Positions 16,100 through 24,042 of a stretch of 64,000 nucleotides of DNA are shown here, piece by piece. The notes beneath the pieces are model-generated. The model saw only the letters and a program-made list of their open reading frames with translations, had not been told where the DNA came from and searched no databases. Numbering within the stretch: position 1 is the first letter of the stretch; each line of letters starts with the position of its first letter. This stretch comes from SW10 sp965657795 (lineage in GTDB: Bacteria; Verrucomicrobiota; Verrucomicrobiia; Verrucomicrobiales; Akkermansiaceae), in the NCBI GenBank assembly GCA_965657795.1, contig CBFHQJ010000004.1, positions 29,128 to 93,127 on the forward strand. Reading direction: 5' to 3'. A program made the position numbers and the translations under genes.

Positions 16100-18847
16100 T
16101 TAATCGATGAAGCGGAAGTCGACGGTGGCGAAGAGGGTCTGGGCGAGTTGGGTCCAGGCTTCTTCTGTTTGATCGGGAGGGAAGCTTTCGAGGAAGGATT
16201 GGGTACTGGCGAGTTCGCTTTGCGATGGAGGGCGGGAAAGGATGAGCTTGTAGATTTCGTCGATGGTCGCTTCTTTGGAGAGGAGCCTCTTGGCGGTGTC
16301 TTGCGACTGCTCGCGAATGAAGGGGCTGTTCATGAGGAAGAGCGCCTGGGTGGGAAGGTTGGTGGTGGGGCGCCGTCCCACCACGAGATTGGGGTTGGGG
16401 GCATCAAAGACTTCGAAAAGGGGAAGCATGGAGTTGCGGAACCATGGGACGTAAATGCTGCGGCGGTTGGAGTTAAACTTGTAGTTCAGGTCGTATTGTC
16501 CGGCCTTGCGGATGGTCGGTCCGCTTTGGGTCGGGTCGAAGTTGCCGCTGACGCGGAGGACGGTGTCGCGAATGGCTTCGGCTTCGAGACGCTTGCGGTT
16601 TGCCCGGCCAAAGAGACGGTTCTCGGGATCTTTTTGGTGAGTGGCGAGTGAGGAAAGTTGGTAGGTCCGGCTCAGGACGATTTTGCGGATGAGTGATTTG
16701 ATGGACCAATTATTTTCGGTGAATTGGATTGCGAGGTGATCGAGGAGTTCGGGGTGGCTGGGGAGTTCTCCGGTTTCACCAAAATTGTCGACGGTGCGCA
16801 CGAGGCCTTCGCCGAGGAGGTATTTCCAAATGCGATTGACCATGATCCGGGAGGTGAGCGGGTGTTGGGGGTCGGTGATCCATTCAGCGAGTTCGAGGCG
16901 TCCGGAATGATCTTCGGGGATCGGGGTGGAGGCTCCGGGTTTTGTCGCGACGGTGATGAAGCCACGAGGAACTTGGTCTCCCTTGTTCCGGACCTGCCCG
17001 CGAATATGAATGTGCCCGTCTGCGATGGTGTCGGCTTCGGTGGGAGCCATGGTGACAGGTTGAAGCTTTTTCAATTTTGCCGACAGCGACTTATGTTGGC
17101 TCTCCAGATTTTTGAGGTCGGCTTTGGGCTTCTTTGATGGCTCGGAGTTGGGCTCGATGAAGGCGACAGCATCAACAATGACGTGGCTGCTCGTTCCTTC
17201 GGTGGAGATGACAATGGTGGCCGGTTTGTCGTTTAAGAAAGGAAAGCTTCCCACACTGGTGAAGTTTCCCCGGATGGGGGCTGGCTTCGACTGGTCGACA
17301 ATGACAGTCGTTTCTCCCTTGGCATGGTGAATGGTGACGGGAACGTTCTTGGCCCGATTTGTATTGGGACTGTAAGCGATGAGGACTTCGTAATCGCGTG
17401 CTTTTTTCAGAGTTGTAGTGAATTCGGCCCTTTTTTCTCCTTTGCCGGTGTTGTCGTCGTGAAGGTAGTTTTTGCCGATCCACGGTTTGGTCATGGTGGA
17501 TTCCTTCCAGGCGCCGGTGAGTTTGGCATCGGTGGAATCGATGATGATTCCGGGAAATTGTTTCGGATCAGGCGCGTGTTTGAGGGCTTCGATTTGTTCC
17601 TTGAGCGAGGCGAGCGAATTGTGGAGATCTTTGACCTCGGCTTGATCGGTAACTTCGAGAGGGGTGGTGGCGAAGGAGGTGACTCCAGATGCGGCGCTGC
17701 CTTTGCCCATGGAGCGGGTGCTTTGGAAGATCCCGGCGAGAGCGTAGTAGTCGGAGGTTGGGATGGGATCGAACTTGTGGTCGTGACAGCGGGCGCAGCC
17801 GAGGGTCATGCCGAGGAAGGTGCGCCCGACGGCATCGATTTGCTCGTCAACGAATTCCATTTTCAGGAGCTCGTGGTCTTGCAGTTCGTAGTTGAGGGCA
17901 CCGAGGACGAGGTATCCCGAGCCGATGAGTTGCGAGTTTCGTTGGGCGGGTGAACTATGCGGGAGGAGGTCGCCGGCGAGGTGTTCACGAACGAGTTGAT
18001 GGTAGGGTTTATCCTGATTGAAGGAATCGATGACGTAGTCGCGGAAGCGCCAGGCGTCGGGAAAGACGAGAGAGCGTCCGCCGCCGGAGGACTCGGCGAA
18101 GCGGGTGACATCGAGCCAATGGCGGCCCCAGCGTTCTCCAAATTCCGGGCGGGCGAGGAGGGTGTCGACCACGCTTTGAAATGCCGTGGGGGATTGATCT
18201 TCTAGAAAGGCTTCCAGTTCATCGGGCGTGGGTGGTAGTCCAATGAGGTCGAAGTAGATGCGGCGGAGGAGAGTGGTTTTGGAGGCGTTTTTGGCGGGAG
18301 TGATGTTTTGATCCTCCAGTCGTGCGAGGATGAAGTGGTCGATATCGTTGATCGGCCAGGTGGTGTTGCGCACTTTTGGGATCGAGTGGGCGATGGGTGG
18401 TTGGAAAGACCAAAACTGCCGACCTTTGTTGAGATCAATTTGGGTGGTGGACCTCTTAACATTCCCTTCGCGGGGATCAGGTGCACCCAGGGCGATCCAT
18501 GATTTGAGGTGTTCGATTTCCTTATCTGTGAGCTTGGTCTTGGGTGGCATTTCCAGGTCTCCATTGGTGTGGGAGACAGCGTGGAAGAGTAATGATTCCC
18601 CGGGCTTACCGGGGATGACCGCGGGACCGGAGTCACCGCCGGTTTGCCAGCCGGCCCGGGAATCGAGATAGAGATTGGCCTTCAGCTTTTTAGCACCAGT
18701 CGAGTGGCATTCGTAGCAGTGCTCAACGAAGAGCGGGCGAATGTGGTTTTCGAAGAACTCGATGCCCTTTTGATCTTGTCCATGCGCGAAAAAGCCGCTC
18801 GCAAGGAAGGCGAGGACGATTCTCAGCGGAGTGGAATTTACGGACAT
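16100..18847 (-). CDS. PSCyt1/DUF1549/DUF1553 planctomycete-type cytochrome c protein
   Basis: 915 residues with signal peptide (PLRIVLAFLASGFFAHG). Order: PSCyt1 cytochrome c with heme motif C-Y-E-C-H (Cys44-His48) and a likely Met ligand (DLEMPPKTKLTD); DUF1549 (F-W-S-F-Q-P-P, D-L-I-G-L-P-P-T-P-D-E-L, Y-G-ERWGRHWLD-like) with a second CxxCH, C-A-R-C-H at Cys351; a beta-sandwich insert at ~440-570 with coiled segments on either side; then DUF1553 (LAEWITDPQHPLTSRIMVNR, G-E-G-L-V-R-T-V-D-N-F-G). Periplasmic. Operon with the downstream DUF1501 gene. Electron-transfer partner and substrate are not known for the family. Divergent from the response regulator at 18968. Confidence 0.93.
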   Translation of the reverse strand: MSVNSTPLRIVLAFLASGFFAHGQDQKGIEFFENHIRPLFVEHCYECHSTGAKKLKANLYLDSRAGWQTGGDSGPAVIPGKPGESLLFHAVSHTNGDLEMPPKTKLTDKEIEHLKSWIALGAPDPREGNVKRSTTQIDLNKGRQFWSFQPPIAHSIPKVRNTTWPINDIDHFILARLEDQNITPAKNASKTTLLRRIYFDLIGLPPTPDELEAFLEDQSPTAFQSVVDTLLARPEFGERWGRHWLDVTRFAESSGGGRSLVFPDAWRFRDYVIDSFNQDKPYHQLVREHLAGDLLPHSSPAQRNSQLIGSGYLVLGALNYELQDHELLKMEFVDEQIDAVGRTFLGMTLGCARCHDHKFDPIPTSDYYALAGIFQSTRSMGKGSAASGVTSFATTPLEVTDQAEVKDLHNSLASLKEQIEALKHAPDPKQFPGIIIDSTDAKLTGAWKESTMTKPWIGKNYLHDDNTGKGEKRAEFTTTLKKARDYEVLIAYSPNTNRAKNVPVTIHHAKGETTVIVDQSKPAPIRGNFTSVGSFPFLNDKPATIVISTEGTSSHVIVDAVAFIEPNSEPSKKPKADLKNLESQHKSLSAKLKKLQPVTMAPTEADTIADGHIHIRGQVRNKGDQVPRGFITVATKPGASTPIPEDHSGRLELAEWITDPQHPLTSRIMVNRIWKYLLGEGLVRTVDNFGETGELPSHPELLDHLAIQFTENNWSIKSLIRKIVLSRTYQLSSLATHQKDPENRLFGRANRKRLEAEAIRDTVLRVSGNFDPTQSGPTIRKAGQYDLNYKFNSNRRSIYVPWFRNSMLPLFEVFDAPNPNLVVGRRPTTNLPTQALFLMNSPFIREQSQDTAKRLLSKEATIDEIYKLILSRPPSQSELASTQSFLESFPPDQTEEAWTQLAQTLFATVDFRFID

Positions 18848-18923
18848 AAAGCAGGAGAAAGGGGACGAAATGTGGTGGCGAGGGTCAAGTTGGAAGGCTG
18901 AATACGGAAAATCCGGGCCTGAT

Positions 18924-18940
18924 TGTTCATTTTCTGTTCA
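18924..18940 (+). promoter_or_regulatory. Candidate OmpR/PhoB-type direct-repeat operator
   Basis: TGTTCA occurs at 18924-18929 and again at 18935-18940, an 11-bp direct repeat, 28 bp before the response regulator ATG. Head-to-tail OmpR/PhoB-class regulators bind direct repeats with this period, so autoregulation is plausible. Confidence 0.45.
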
Positions 18941-18967
18941 GGTTCCAGAGGTTAGCCTTGTGAAGAG

Positions 18968-19624
18968 ATGAGAGTGCTTGTGGTCGAAGATCAGGATGAT
19001 TTGCGGGAAGTCGTGGCGGAGACGCTGCGGGAGGAATCGTTCGCGGTGGATGAATCGGCCGATGGCGAAGAGGGGCTCTACAAGGCGTTGAATTGGGATT
19101 ATGATATTGTCGTGCTGGATGTCATGATGCCGGTCATGGATGGATTGGAGGTTCTGGAGAAGTTGCGCAAGGAGAAGCAGACTCCGGTTCTGATGCTAAC
19201 CGCTCTCGATCAAGTCCGCGACAAGGTGAAGGGTCTAAATCACGGGGCGGATGATTATTTGGCGAAGCCCTTTGATCTGGCAGAGCTGGTGGCGCGGGTG
19301 CGGGCGGTGATGAGGCGAAAGGGCGGGGACCATCGCCCGGAGGTGACGGTAGGTAATGTCACCATCAACACTACGGCCAAGACTTTACGTCTGGGGAATC
19401 AGGAAGTGGAAGTGACGGCTCGTGAATTCGCGATGGCGGAGTTGATGATCAAACACCGTGACGAGGTCGTGACGCGCGATTTTTTATACGATCATCTCTT
19501 CGACGAGAACGACGAGTCGATGTCGAACATGCTCGATGTTTACGTTTACAAGCTGCGGCAAAAATTGGGAAAGAATTTTATTAAGACGCGGCGGGGCCAG
19601 GGCTATATTGTCGAATCAATTTAG
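18968..19624 (+). CDS. OmpR-family response regulator
   Basis: 218 residues. Receiver domain (1-118): acidic pair in V-V-E-D-Q-D-D, phospho-acceptor Asp51 in V-V-L-D-V-M-M-P, conserved Thr in L-M-L-T-A, and the Lys in Y-L-A-K-P-F. The C-terminal winged helix (~125-217) has VTAREFAMAELMIKH, DHLFDENDESMSNMLDVYVYKLRQKLG and TRRGQGYIVE, typical of the OmpR/PhoB family. It binds DNA once phosphorylated, most likely by the histidine kinase that starts on the next base after its stop codon (TAG then ATG), so translation is probably coupled. The TGTTCA direct repeat just upstream suggests self-regulation. The regulon cannot be read here. Confidence 0.95.
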   Translation: MRVLVVEDQDDLREVVAETLREESFAVDESADGEEGLYKALNWDYDIVVLDVMMPVMDGLEVLEKLRKEKQTPVLMLTALDQVRDKVKGLNHGADDYLAKPFDLAELVARVRAVMRRKGGDHRPEVTVGNVTINTTAKTLRLGNQEVEVTAREFAMAELMIKHRDEVVTRDFLYDHLFDENDESMSNMLDVYVYKLRQKLGKNFIKTRRGQGYIVESI

Positions 19625-21121
19625 ATGAGGATTTTTCCACAATCGATTCGCTGGCGTATTCAGCTCTGGTATCTTCTCCTCTTGGCGGTGATTGTCGCGG
19701 CTTTATTGGTGGCATTCTATCGCAACCATCGGGAAATCAAATACCAGGTTCTTGATCGTGATTTAAGTAACCCGATCACCCGCCTTTTGCCGAGAATGGA
19801 GAGGCGACCCGAACCTCCTCCACGGAACCGGAGATTGCCAAGACCGGATCCTCTGGATGAGTTTGGCGAAGACTTTGAAGAGGAAGCCGGGCCGGAAGGC
19901 GGTGGTCGTCGTGGTCAGCGTGGAGGAGGCAGGCCTGAACAGAGGGAGGATAGGGGACCGACCCTTGATGAAACCCTCGATGAGCTCGCCCTTAATGATA
20001 TTTTTGTGATCCGTTGGGATCGGGATGGCGATGTGACGTTGGCTTCGGAGAATTCTCCGGATGGGTTGCGGCCGATTCCGGAAGAAGTGCCACGAGGGGG
20101 AGACCGGGTTTCAAAAAGAACGGTAGATGGGTATCGCGAAGTGATTCATGCCAGCCCCAATGGTGGATTATTGATGATTGGAACGTCGGTGGGGTCGATT
20201 GAAACCGAGCTTTCCAGGCTGGAAACGAAGCTCATCGGGATCGGGCTACTCATTGTTGGCGGCGGTTTTTTAGTGGGGTGGTTGTTGATCGGAAGATCCT
20301 TGAAACCCATCGAAGCAATCAGTGGAGCAGCAAATCGGATTGCCGAGGGAGATCTTTCGGAACGGATCAAGATCAACGAGAATGGGAGCGAGTTGGGGCA
20401 GTTGTCCGATGTGCTCAATGAGACTTTTGAGAAATTGGAAACATCCTTCGAACATCAGGTGCGATTTACAGCAGATGCTTCTCACGAGATGCGGACTCCG
20501 ATCTCGGTGATCCTGGCCAAGAGCCAGTTTGCGCTCAGCAAGGAGAGGTCTCCCGAGAAGTATCAGGAAGCTTTGCAGACATGCATGGATTCGGCACAGC
20601 ATATGCGGACTTTGACCGACGGCTTACTGGAGCTTTCCAAGGTCGATTCCGGGGAATTTGGTCTCCGGGTCGAAGCCGGAAATTTGGAGGATTTAACTCG
20701 TGAAGTGGTGAAGATGATTGAGCCACTGGCCGATGAACGAGGGATCACCATTCGATGTGATCTTGAGTCGGTGAAGTCGGAGTTTGACTCTCAAAAAATG
20801 CGACAGGCCCTGTTGAATCTCCTGAGCAATGCCGTGAAATACAATCACGAAGGTGGCGGGATTGCGGTGAATTTGAAGAAGATCGACGGTGAAGTCCATT
20901 GGTCCGTGGGCGACACCGGGCCGGGAATGGACGCGACCGCGCTCGGTCATGTCTTTGAAAGGTTCTACCGGGTGGATAAGGCAAGGACCCGAAAGGGACG
21001 AAATGGAACGGGGCTTGGGCTCGCGATTACCAAGGCGATTGTGGAAGCCCACGGAGGCGCGATTTCAGTAGAAAGCGAAGTTGGGCAGGGAACGACTTTC
21101 AAGGTAATGCTGCCAGCTTAG
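19625..21121 (+). CDS. Membrane histidine kinase with Arg/Gly/Pro-rich sensor region
   Basis: 498 residues. TM1 at ~11-30, periplasmic region ~31-195, TM2 ~200-222, HAMP ~222-275, HisKA with phospho-acceptor His287 in A-D-A-S-H-E-M-R-T-P, and an ATPase domain with N box (NLLSNAVKYN), G1 (GDTGPGMD), F box (FERFYRVD) and G2 (GTGLGLAI). The periplasmic region is unusual: residues ~55-115 are low-complexity, with PPPRNRR, an acidic run EDFEEE and an RGG-like GGGRRGQRGGGRPEQRED. The rest resembles small sensor kinases. The partner regulator is immediately upstream. The stop codon overlaps by 4 bp (TTAG) the stop of the convergent beta-helix gene. The stimulus is unknown. Confidence 0.94.
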   Translation: MRIFPQSIRWRIQLWYLLLLAVIVAALLVAFYRNHREIKYQVLDRDLSNPITRLLPRMERRPEPPPRNRRLPRPDPLDEFGEDFEEEAGPEGGGRRGQRGGGRPEQREDRGPTLDETLDELALNDIFVIRWDRDGDVTLASENSPDGLRPIPEEVPRGGDRVSKRTVDGYREVIHASPNGGLLMIGTSVGSIETELSRLETKLIGIGLLIVGGGFLVGWLLIGRSLKPIEAISGAANRIAEGDLSERIKINENGSELGQLSDVLNETFEKLETSFEHQVRFTADASHEMRTPISVILAKSQFALSKERSPEKYQEALQTCMDSAQHMRTLTDGLLELSKVDSGEFGLRVEAGNLEDLTREVVKMIEPLADERGITIRCDLESVKSEFDSQKMRQALLNLLSNAVKYNHEGGGIAVNLKKIDGEVHWSVGDTGPGMDATALGHVFERFYRVDKARTRKGRNGTGLGLAITKAIVEAHGGAISVESEVGQGTTFKVMLPA

Positions 21122-22497
21122 CGGGACTTGGTAGGAGTCGTTTTCCAGCCGTCAACGGTGGTTTCTCCGTGGACGCCACACTGAAATTTGAGGGGCTCTT
21201 CGGGGCCGATTGGGGCGCTGGTTTTGGGGTTCTTGTAACGCTTGGTATTGGTGACATTGATGAGCTTGTTGTTGGCAAATTTTGCTCCGGCACTTTCATC
21301 GTTGCGGAAGAGCGGGCGGGCTTGGCCGATGCATTCGATGAGGTTGTTCTCGATACGGAAGGTAGAAAAATCACATTTTTGATTGAAGCCGAAGAGGCCT
21401 TCGGTGCGCGGGGTGGAGGTGGTGTTGGTGATGATGTGATTATTCCGGACGGTGAGATTGTTGTAGGGTTCATTGATCCAGATGACACCGCGTCCGGGGT
21501 TTTTAACGAGGTTGTTGTGGAAGCTGGCGGGACCTTTGGCGGGTGCTTTGCCAAAGCCCGAGATCAGGTTGCCGTGGTCCTTGTCGGTGGAGAAGTCGAA
21601 GAGGTTGTGGCTGATTTCAACTCCGTTGCGGACGAACTCGATCGAGTAGGTGTCGCGCATGAGGTTGTGGTGGATGTGGAAGGTTTTTCCGCTTTCAGGC
21701 ACTGGGCCGCCGGCGTGCTTGGGGATGGAGAGAGTGCCGTGGCAGATGTTGTGATCGATCTCGTTGTCCTCGTCGTTTTCGAAGGGAAATTCCATCGAGA
21801 AGTTGACCTTGATGGTGTTGTGGTGAAAGCGGGACCGTTTGGATTGGCGCACCTTGATGCCGTAAAATTCGTCTTCCTTGTTCATCTGGGTTCGCCAAAA
21901 GCGATTGTGCGAAACTTCGGAGTCTTTCATCCAAATGGCAAAGATGGCCCCCCCGGTGATCCCACCTTTGACTCCGGGAATGCCCCCGCGTTTCCAGCGG
22001 CCACCGGCATCGATGAATTCGCAATCGTGAATACGGACTTTCTGCATGGCGAAGGTTCGGATTCCGCTCCAGAGGACGTCCTTGATGCGGACATGGTGAA
22101 TGTGGAGAGTGGTGTTTCCAAAACCATAAACTGCTCCGTGAAGCTGAGGACCGGTCAGAGTGAGATTGGAAATAGTGATCCCATCCGCCTTGTTGTTGAG
22201 GCAGAGAAGGTAGGCCCGGGTGTCCATCCCCTCGGTTTTCATCTCGGGGTCGGGGAGGGTTTTGATGGATGGCCTCCAATCCGCGACATGGGTGATGATA
22301 GTCTCGTCCATCCCGGCACCTTTGAGGGTCATGCCGGATTTAAGATCGAGTGGTCCGGGGATCTGGAAGGTGCCCGGGCCCAGTTCAATGGTGGCGTTTT
22401 CCTTGCCGGATGCGACCGCTTTGATGAGGGCTTCGCTCGTCGTCAAAGGAGCTGCGAAGGCCTGAACACAGAAAAGGAGAGGGAGGAAAAATTTCAT
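21118..22497 (-). CDS. Secreted right-handed parallel beta-helix protein
   Basis: 459 residues from the ATG at 22497, with GAGGA about 8 bp upstream and a signal peptide (KFFLPLLFCVQAFAAP). The start fits the pectate-lyase/NosD-like pattern: ATIELGPGTFQIPGPLDLKSGMTLKGAGMDETIIT. After that come many short turns with Asn/His/Asp ladders (ISNLTLTG, IHHVRIKDV, IHDCEFIDAG, SHNRFW, FHHNTIKV, IDHNICHG, IHHNLMRD, ISHNLFD, FHNNLVKN, VRNNHII, IENNLIEC), i.e. roughly ten helical coils. This fold is used by polysaccharide lyases and glycoside hydrolases, but I cannot point to catalytic residues. A role on acidic polysaccharides is plausible given the esterases and sulfatases nearby. It overlaps the convergent kinase stop by 4 bp. 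Confidence 0.85.
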   Translation of the reverse strand: MKFFLPLLFCVQAFAAPLTTSEALIKAVASGKENATIELGPGTFQIPGPLDLKSGMTLKGAGMDETIITHVADWRPSIKTLPDPEMKTEGMDTRAYLLCLNNKADGITISNLTLTGPQLHGAVYGFGNTTLHIHHVRIKDVLWSGIRTFAMQKVRIHDCEFIDAGGRWKRGGIPGVKGGITGGAIFAIWMKDSEVSHNRFWRTQMNKEDEFYGIKVRQSKRSRFHHNTIKVNFSMEFPFENDEDNEIDHNICHGTLSIPKHAGGPVPESGKTFHIHHNLMRDTYSIEFVRNGVEISHNLFDFSTDKDHGNLISGFGKAPAKGPASFHNNLVKNPGRGVIWINEPYNNLTVRNNHIITNTTSTPRTEGLFGFNQKCDFSTFRIENNLIECIGQARPLFRNDESAGAKFANNKLINVTNTKRYKNPKTSAPIGPEEPLKFQCGVHGETTVDGWKTTPTKSR

Positions 22498-22696
22498 GAC
22501 TTCCTCATAACGGGAAGAGCCAGGAAGATCTTCCTTTTCCACAAAAAGATTCCCCGCTCCGACCTGCCTTTCAAGCGGCTGGTCGGAACGGGAAAATGGC
22601 TTAAGCAAGTCGGATGCACAACACACAGACTCGTTACCTTACTAATCGTCTTTTTATTGGAATCGTTTCAAAAAAAGTACTTTTTTTTGAGGAAAC

Positions 22697-23215
22697 CTAC
22701 TCTTCCGGAACTTTGGTGACCCGAACGTGGAAGAATCGGGAGGCGTTTATGGCGTCAAAAATACCAGCCTGGGTTGGGGTCCAGTTCACCATGTCAGTGC
22801 TCGATTCCAGGGCGATTTCACGACTTCCTCTACCGTCATCCGGGATCACAACCACTTGTGATGAGGGAGTTGGGTCGGTATTAGCCCGCTTAATCGAAAA
22901 GGTGGCGAGTGCGGCATTCAGCGTGGTGAAATTGGCGAGGCGAAGGGTGGCCGGGCCGGTGACGACGGGCAGATTTCTTTGGTCGGGATCGTTGGCGTCA
23001 ATGCGCACGAGGACGTTTCCGATGGTGATATCGACGAAGGCTGCGTTGCTCACATAGAGAGCGGTGGCGACATCGCCCTCTGCAAGGGTGATCGTTTTTG
23101 CGGAAAGAACCGGTTGTGAGCTGGCTTGGGAACGGTTTCCGGTGATGAGGGTGACGACTTCGGCTTGAGCAAGGTTGCCGAAGACAAGGGCAAGGAATAG
23201 GCGGAACAGAGACAT
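22697..23215 (-). CDS. Small secreted protein ending in the shared C-terminal module
   Basis: 172 residues from the ATG at 23215 (SLFRLFLALVFGNLAQA signal peptide; in-frame extension to 23251 has no signal character). The mature part is beta-rich with LITGNRSQASSQ, LAEGDVATALYVSNAAFVD and GPATLRLANFTTL, suggesting one Ig-like or jelly-roll domain. The end has a short form of the module seen in four other proteins here: S-S-T-D-M-V-N-W then S-R-F-F-H-V-R-V. No enzyme motif. The role is unknown; probably surface-bound or secreted. Same strand as the PLD gene upstream (stop at 23256) with 40 bp between them, so possibly co-transcribed. Confidence 0.75.
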   Translation of the reverse strand: MSLFRLFLALVFGNLAQAEVVTLITGNRSQASSQPVLSAKTITLAEGDVATALYVSNAAFVDITIGNVLVRIDANDPDQRNLPVVTGPATLRLANFTTLNAALATFSIKRANTDPTPSSQVVVIPDDGRGSREIALESSTDMVNWTPTQAGIFDAINASRFFHVRVTKVPEE

Positions 23216-23255
23216 GGCGGGTGAAACGTGTGCGCCCGTCGGATTATTCAAACTA

Positions 23256-23777
23256 TTATGCGATTGGATCCGGGCAGGTGGACCGGCGTTGGCATTTCAG
23301 GCAAAAATCTCCGAGGTAGAGGGTGTCGACCCACTCCAGCAGTGGTTCGAGGTGTTTTGCCTCATCGGTGACAAATCCCGCTTCAAAGTTGCGTCGGAGT
23401 GGGCTTTTTGCGCCTAGTCCTGCTCCGGTGAGGTTCGCTGATCCGATGAATGCTTCGCGGCCGTCTACAATCACGGCCTTGGTGTGAATCCGCGGGCAGA
23501 GAATCCGCTCGAAGAGATCGCTCTCGATCAGGGCCGGGTAGCGATCGTAGTCTTCTCGAAATCGTAGTCCCGGTTCCTTGGCGTGGAAAAGTCGGACTGC
23601 AATACCATTTTGGACAAGGTCCGACATCACTTCTAAAAGAGGAACGAAGCGCCGTCCCTTTTTCACGTGGAGGTCTTTTAAATCGGCGGTGACGATCCAG
23701 AGGAATCGCTTGGCGCGGGGAAGCATCTCGACAATGACGCACTGGTGAATGTCTTCGTTGAGAACAAGATCGATCAT
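23256..23777 (-). CDS. Single-HKD phospholipase D-like protein
   Basis: 173 residues, no signal peptide. One HKD motif: H-T-K-A-V-I-V-D-G followed by I-G-S-A-N-L-T-G-A-G, the phospholipase D/Nuc pattern (His, Lys, then the GSAN stretch). With one motif it would have to dimerise to form the active site, as in the nuclease Nuc. The N-terminal half has the matching beta-alpha elements (VEMLPRAKRFLWIVTADLKDL, LVQNGIAVRLFHA). The C-terminus carries C-L-K-C ... C, perhaps a metal-binding tail. Substrate (DNA, phospholipid or other phosphodiester) unknown. It is the last gene before the A+T-rich block. Confidence 0.8.
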   Translation of the reverse strand: MIDLVLNEDIHQCVIVEMLPRAKRFLWIVTADLKDLHVKKGRRFVPLLEVMSDLVQNGIAVRLFHAKEPGLRFREDYDRYPALIESDLFERILCPRIHTKAVIVDGREAFIGSANLTGAGLGAKSPLRRNFEAGFVTDEAKHLEPLLEWVDTLYLGDFCLKCQRRSTCPDPIA

Positions 23778-24042
23778 CGCTGAAGGGACCCTAAATCATT
23801 GCGTGCGGTTTGCACAAAGAAAACGCCAAACCATGAAGGTCATGGATTGGCTATCAGTAAGGAATGATCCACTACACGGTAAAATGGCTCCAGAAGGCAA
23901 GGCTCTACTATCTGTATTTAGAATATAGAATAGTGCTTCTTTGCCGCTAACGATTCTTGGTGTGATAGAGTGACGTATGCTGGTATCTGCGTATGTGGCT
24001 AGGGGTAATCCGAGTCCTTACCGCGACCGTATATTTCGCAGC

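Noticed and set aside
21169..22719. Long open frame on the plus strand antisense to the beta-helix gene
   Set aside because: It is the mirror of the well-supported minus-strand beta-helix gene; no domain, Gly/Val/Asp-rich shadow composition, no start context.
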